From NCBI GenBank assembly GCA_013822735.1, contig PNKZ01000005.1, positions 124,001 through 188,000 of the forward strand: 64,000 bases of DNA, written 5' to 3'. This DNA is from Pirellula sp. (GTDB lineage Bacteria; Planctomycetota; Planctomycetia; Pirellulales; PNKZ01). A program made the position numbers and the translations under genes. Numbering within the stretch: the first letter of the stretch is position 1; each line of letters begins with the position of its first letter. The notes under the pieces are model-generated. The model saw nothing but the letters and a program-made list of their open reading frames with translations, did no database searches and had not been told where the DNA came from. This document shows positions 54,557-64,000 of the stretch, one piece after another.

Positions 54557-55651
54557 ATGGAGGAAATCAACCCGTTTACCAGAAAGCCGGAGACGCGCGA
54601 CCTGAAGCACTACGTTGCGGAACCGACGCCGGCGACGCGCGACCAACTATCGCAAGGCTTTGGTTGCCTGGTTCCGGAAAGCTTTGTGCGGCTCGTCAAT
54701 CGTGCGCTGGACGAGAAGAATTACGAACTCCGTCGCGCGAACGGATACTATTCCGACTTGGGTTTCGGCTTCGACGGCCGATTGACGCGGTCACTGATTC
54801 CCGATGCGAAGGTGACGGAGCAATCCGACCCGGCGATGCCGCCGGAATTCTTTCCGCTGGGCAATATGCTCGACTCGATCGTCATGTACGGTTACGTCGT
54901 GCTCGCGCCCGAGGTCCCATACGAAGATTACCCGGTGGCGACATTCGAGGGGGCCGATGACTGCATCATCGTACGGGGTCGCGATACGGAGGACGCCTTT
55001 TTGGAAATGGCCTTCTTTCTGTTGCACCAGGGGATCCGTGACGCCGTCAACGAGCAGTTGGACGAGTTGTCTCCGATGCCGCGGTGTCCCAAAGGAGTCG
55101 ACCGATTTGACTGGGCGCAGCAACACGGGCCGGCGCGCGGAAAAATCCGCGAGACCATCGTGCCCGACGCGAGCCGTGTTATTCCCCGGTCGGGCATTAA
55201 GACCCTTTGCAAGCGGACGCTGAAAGAACTCGGCCGTCCCATGAGATGGAAAGAGTTCGTGCAACGAGCGTATGAGAGCCTGAGGAGTCGAAAAGTCGAG
55301 AGATGCGCTTGCAACGTAGTGACGCCGCCCTCCGGCTATCGATACCTACCGACCTGCAACAATGTCGGCGTCTTGGCTCCGGAGGCGTCGTTCGACGCCG
55401 GGGCGTTGCCCGAGTTCACGCTCAAGGATCGGCAGATCTGGCAACGTTGTTTGACGGCGGCCGAGGAAGCCCTTTCGCGAGGGTTTCCGGGAACGTCGCT
55501 CTACTATCTGCAAAGCGGCTGGAACCTCGGGGGCGATTCAGAGAAGACGTTTGTCGACACGATGTGCCGCACCTACCGCGAACTCAATCGAGAACTGATC
55601 GCAGCGAAGACGATGCGGAACTTCGAATACTTCGCAAAGTACCGCAGCTAG
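54557..55651 (+). CDS. conserved hypothetical protein (unknown)
   Basis: A 364-residue cytoplasmic protein of no family I can name. The N-terminus, DQLSQGFGCLVPESFVRLVN, has the LP-x-x-F-like opening seen in SUKH-type proteins, but the following NGYYSDLGFGFDGRLTRSLI does not show the full fold. A middle segment is rich in Asp/Arg (CIIVRGRDTEDAFLEMAFFL). Cys pairs (KVERCACNVV; PTCNNVG) may bind metal. The C-terminal third is helical with YYLQSGWNLGGDSEKTFVDT. No signal peptide or membrane segment. The upstream gap shows no promoter I could assign. Confidence 0.6.
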   Translation: MEEINPFTRKPETRDLKHYVAEPTPATRDQLSQGFGCLVPESFVRLVNRALDEKNYELRRANGYYSDLGFGFDGRLTRSLIPDAKVTEQSDPAMPPEFFPLGNMLDSIVMYGYVVLAPEVPYEDYPVATFEGADDCIIVRGRDTEDAFLEMAFFLLHQGIRDAVNEQLDELSPMPRCPKGVDRFDWAQQHGPARGKIRETIVPDASRVIPRSGIKTLCKRTLKELGRPMRWKEFVQRAYESLRSRKVERCACNVVTPPSGYRYLPTCNNVGVLAPEASFDAGALPEFTLKDRQIWQRCLTAAEEALSRGFPGTSLYYLQSGWNLGGDSEKTFVDTMCRTYRELNRELIAAKTMRNFEYFAKYRS

Positions 55652-55670
55652 CCGCATAGCGCGCAGAATA

Positions 55671-55702
55671 ATGCCCAGGGACGGCAGTCCCTAGGCATTT
55701 GC
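55671..55702. terminator. Bidirectional hairpin between convergent genes
   Basis: TGCCCAGGGAC pairs with GTCCCTAGGCA (10 of 11) around GGCA. A T-rich tail (TTTGCGATTT) follows on the + strand. It lies between the unknown gene and the convergent ArsR gene. Confidence 0.6.
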
Positions 55703-55733
55703 GATTTAATCGCGCAGTTGTAGGACGCGAGCG

Positions 55734-56093
55734 TTAGTTGCAGGCCTTCGTTTGTGCGTCTTCCAGACCTTGGAAGGCGGCTTCGAGTACGTCGCGGCAG
55801 CGTTGCGGCATGAGGCGGTAGAAGCGTTGTTTGCCGTCGCGGCGGGCCGTGAGGACGCCGGCTTCGCGGAGGCGCGAAAGGTGATGGCTCACCGCCGGTT
55901 GGCTTTGCCCGAGCTTTTCGCAGAGCGCGCCGACGTGCAATTCTTCGTTGCGCGACAGGTGAAACAGGATTCGCAAACGGGTGCGGTCGGCCATGAGGCC
56001 GAACATTTCGGCCCAACCTTCGAGCGATTCGCGTTGAAAAGTGTCGCCGTCGACGCGTTGTTCAGGCATGGCGAAATCGATCATGTTGATCAT
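55734..56093 (-). CDS. ArsR family transcriptional regulator
   Basis: A 119-residue winged-helix protein. FGLMADRTRLRILFHLSRNE opens the DNA-binding domain. HVGALCEKLGQSQPAVSHHL is the recognition helix, and REAGVLTARRDGKQRFYRLM is the wing. The metal-binding ELCVCDL motif of arsenic sensors is replaced by LHVGALCEKL, so metal sensing by that site is unlikely; a C-terminal Cys (QTKACN) remains. The start at 56093 follows an AAAGG-like site; the frame could extend to 56183. No arsenic or metal resistance gene is adjacent. Confidence 0.9.
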   Translation of the reverse strand: MINMIDFAMPEQRVDGDTFQRESLEGWAEMFGLMADRTRLRILFHLSRNEELHVGALCEKLGQSQPAVSHHLSRLREAGVLTARRDGKQRFYRLMPQRCRDVLEAAFQGLEDAQTKACN

Positions 56094-56194
56094 CCTTTGA
56101 CGAGAGGCGGGGACGCGGCTTGAGGGAAAGAGCACACGTCGGGCGAGCGGGCGGGAAGCAGGCGGACGGCAAACGATTTTCATTTCCGATATTT

Positions 56195-56252
56195 AGCCCC
56201 CGGCGAGCCGCCGGGGGCTAACAGCGCGGTCGCAAGGACCGCGGCTAAATAA
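56195..56252. repeat. Two adjacent GC hairpins
   Basis: TAGCCCCCGGC (56195) pairs with GCCGGGGGCTA (56211) around five bases. A second hairpin, CGCGGTC-GCAAG-GACCGCG, follows. They lie just beyond the DUF1501 stop and could terminate that operon; the words look like dispersed planctomycete repeats. Confidence 0.6.
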
Positions 56253-56273
56253 CTACGGGATGCTCCTGAAACA

Positions 56274-57743
<1,470 letters not shown>

Positions 57744-57838
57744 GAGAGATCCTCCTGAGGACGAACGTGAGAGTACGCGAGTGTGTTAGGTGATTCATTT
57801 GCTTAGCCGCCGCAGCGATGGCGACGCACATTCCGCTC

Positions 57839-57869
57839 GTGGACGAGCGGGCTAAGCCCGGTAGTGACG
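57839..57869. repeat. GGGCTAAGCCC palindrome repeat, copy 2
   Basis: GTGGACGAGCGGGCTAAGCC with the same flanks as copy 1 at 2184-2213. It lies in the 126-base gap inside the putative DUF1501 operon and abuts the stop of the giant gene. Confidence 0.65.
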
Positions 57870-63017
<5,148 letters not shown>

Positions 63018-63661
63018 GAGCGCGAAATCCTCGTATCGTCTACGAAGAGACCGCTCGTGATCGCCGGGAGCGAAAGTGCCCAGGTTCTTTCCGACCGCGC
63101 AGCCCCAACGAAGGACCACCGCGGAGGAATTAGCTAAAGCAACCGTCGCTCAACGCTGCCGGACGTGACGCCGGAGAGACACGTGGACCGGCGCGAGCAA
63201 GAAAGAGCTTGCCGCAAACCAGGTCGTGCGCGTCCGCCAACTTCACGTCAGCAAGCCGGGATCCGAGAGGCCTCGAAACCGACTCCAATGGACAGCGCCG
63301 GTCCGCCATTCTTCCGCACCGTGGCGACTCGCGTCGGGACAAGCCCGCGAACGGATCGATCGATCGGGAGAATAGGGTAGCCGAGTCTTGGGAACTCAGC
63401 AGGCAGGGACACGGAGCACCTGCGTGCGCCGTGTCGGTACTGTAATACCGTAACCTACTCTATCGGCACTGAGAACCGAACACAAGACAATTCTATACAA
63501 TGGCCCTGACAGAGCGGAGATGCGTGAAAGCGGACGGATTCGGAGACGGCTCGCGCCCCCGGCCGGGGGAGAAATACCGGAGGCAATCGGCCGGGTGATG
63601 CAGCGCAAATCCGTCACTCCGGCACCCTTCGGACTCCGACCTTTCCGGCTGGAGCAGCCGT
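63018..63661. other. 640-bp gap with no gene seen
   Basis: This must contain the promoter of the giant cytochrome gene. Open frames on both strands here have no recognisable family features and unlikely composition, so I leave it as non-coding. Confidence 0.55.
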
Positions 63662-64000
63662 CTAGTGCCCGACCAGCGTCAGAATAATCTCCCCCGCGAT
63701 CAGCAAGATCACGATCATTTCCATCAGCTCGATCCGGCCGGCCGAGGCTTGGTCGGAAAGAATCTGGTAGACGTCCTGCACCGATTCGAGCGAGCCTTTG
63801 ATGCTCGACGACCACTCGTCGAGATGGAAGCGCGTCGAGGTCAGGTGATAGACCCGCGCCAGGTATTGATCGCCGACGAGTTTCAATACTCCGGCCGTGC
63901 GCTCGAAGAGCGCCTCGGTTTCCATTCGAATATCCCCCAGCACGCGCAACGGCCGGTCTTGCGAACGCCCGAAGAAGAGCAACCGGCGCTTGGCGAGCGA
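63662..64000 (-). CDS. C-terminal part of a DUF155 (RMND1/Sif2)-like membrane protein, partial
   Basis: The frame is open to the right edge, so the start is outside. The visible ~112 residues include TAGVLKLVGDQYLARVYHLT and LESVQDVYQILSDQASAGRI, and the sequence ends in the hydrophobic helix ELMEMIVILLIAGEIILTLV. This arrangement, a helical domain followed by one C-terminal membrane helix ending near H, is typical of DUF155 (yeast Sif2/Rmd1, human RMND1). Bacterial roles are unknown. Confidence 0.75.
   Translation of the reverse strand, partial: SLAKRRLLFFGRSQDRPLRVLGDIRMETEALFERTAGVLKLVGDQYLARVYHLTSTRFHLDEWSSSIKGSLESVQDVYQILSDQASAGRIELMEMIVILLIAGEIILTLVGH

Noticed and set aside
63396-63815. 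A 139-codon open frame on - near the right end
   Set aside because: It overlaps the DUF155-like frame in another phase and has no recognisable features.

Overview
The window reads as a chromosomal segment of a GC-rich planctomycete, most likely of the Pirellulales type. This rests on a giant planctomycete cytochrome c/WD40/DUF1549-DUF1553 protein beside a DUF1501 protein, an N-terminally secreted sulfatase, two PQQ-type beta-propeller proteins, a secretin-associated conserved domain, many signal peptides, few Shine-Dalgarno sites and many palindromic intergenic repeats. No rRNA, tRNA, CRISPR array or transposase gene was seen.

Layout. 0.1-7.5 kb: solitary C5 cytosine methyltransferase (-), then a + strand housekeeping run (deoC, DUF58 protein, glgC, PLP-dependent dehydratase, two transglutaminase-like proteins). 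7.7-15.2 kb: transglutaminase remnant, SGNH-like secreted protein, two alpha/beta hydrolases and two secreted GH32/43-like propeller proteins, mostly on -, with a histidine phosphatase between. 15.4-18.2 kb: an accessory patch (Imm26-like protein, GNAT, a nonsense-broken small gene, an M50-like membrane protein) followed by a palindrome cluster. 18.2-27.7 kb: PQQ propeller protein, a translationally coupled pair of propeller genes (one a 1445-residue sialidase/propeller fusion) and a divergent sulfatase, together resembling a polysaccharide-utilisation locus. 27.8-32.8 kb: 2Fe-2S ferredoxin, a LecA-like secreted protein, a secretin-associated protein and a phosphate module (DUF47 protein, Pit transporter, PhoU). 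32.9-44.0 kb: amino acid permease, hflX, SDR, second PQQ protein, Mrr-like endonuclease, glnD and a two-gene ABC exporter.

44.4-46.3 kb is the most unusual part. Three small + strand genes (SMI1/KNR4 immunity family, an unknown, a GNAT) lie in units that look like integron gene cassettes. Each start codon is 16-19 bases after a GTTRRRY-like crossover box, and each stop is followed by a CYTAAC-type box. One intervening site (45605-45728) has the full mirrored-box architecture of an attC site, including one unpaired base. No integrase is in the window, so this looks like a cluster of attC sites lacking an integrase. Two almost identical 44-bp palindromes and a 46-bp direct repeat sit in the same array.

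46.6-64.0 kb: neutral ceramidase-like protein, DUF4185-like protein, FAD monooxygenase divergent from a GntR/AstE-like/keto-acid decarboxylase cluster, an unknown protein, an ArsR regulator, the DUF1501 plus giant PSCyt operon, and a C-terminal piece of a DUF155-like membrane protein running off the right edge.

Dispersed intergenic repeats are frequent. They include an ~85-bp palindromic family in three copies, a 31-bp palindrome with two exact copies and one variant, a GGGCTAAGCCC pair, and three large hairpins built from iterated short words. Gene starts were moved from the longest open frame where signal peptides, ribosome sites or family N-termini favoured it. Family names come from motif recognition by eye; no database search was run.
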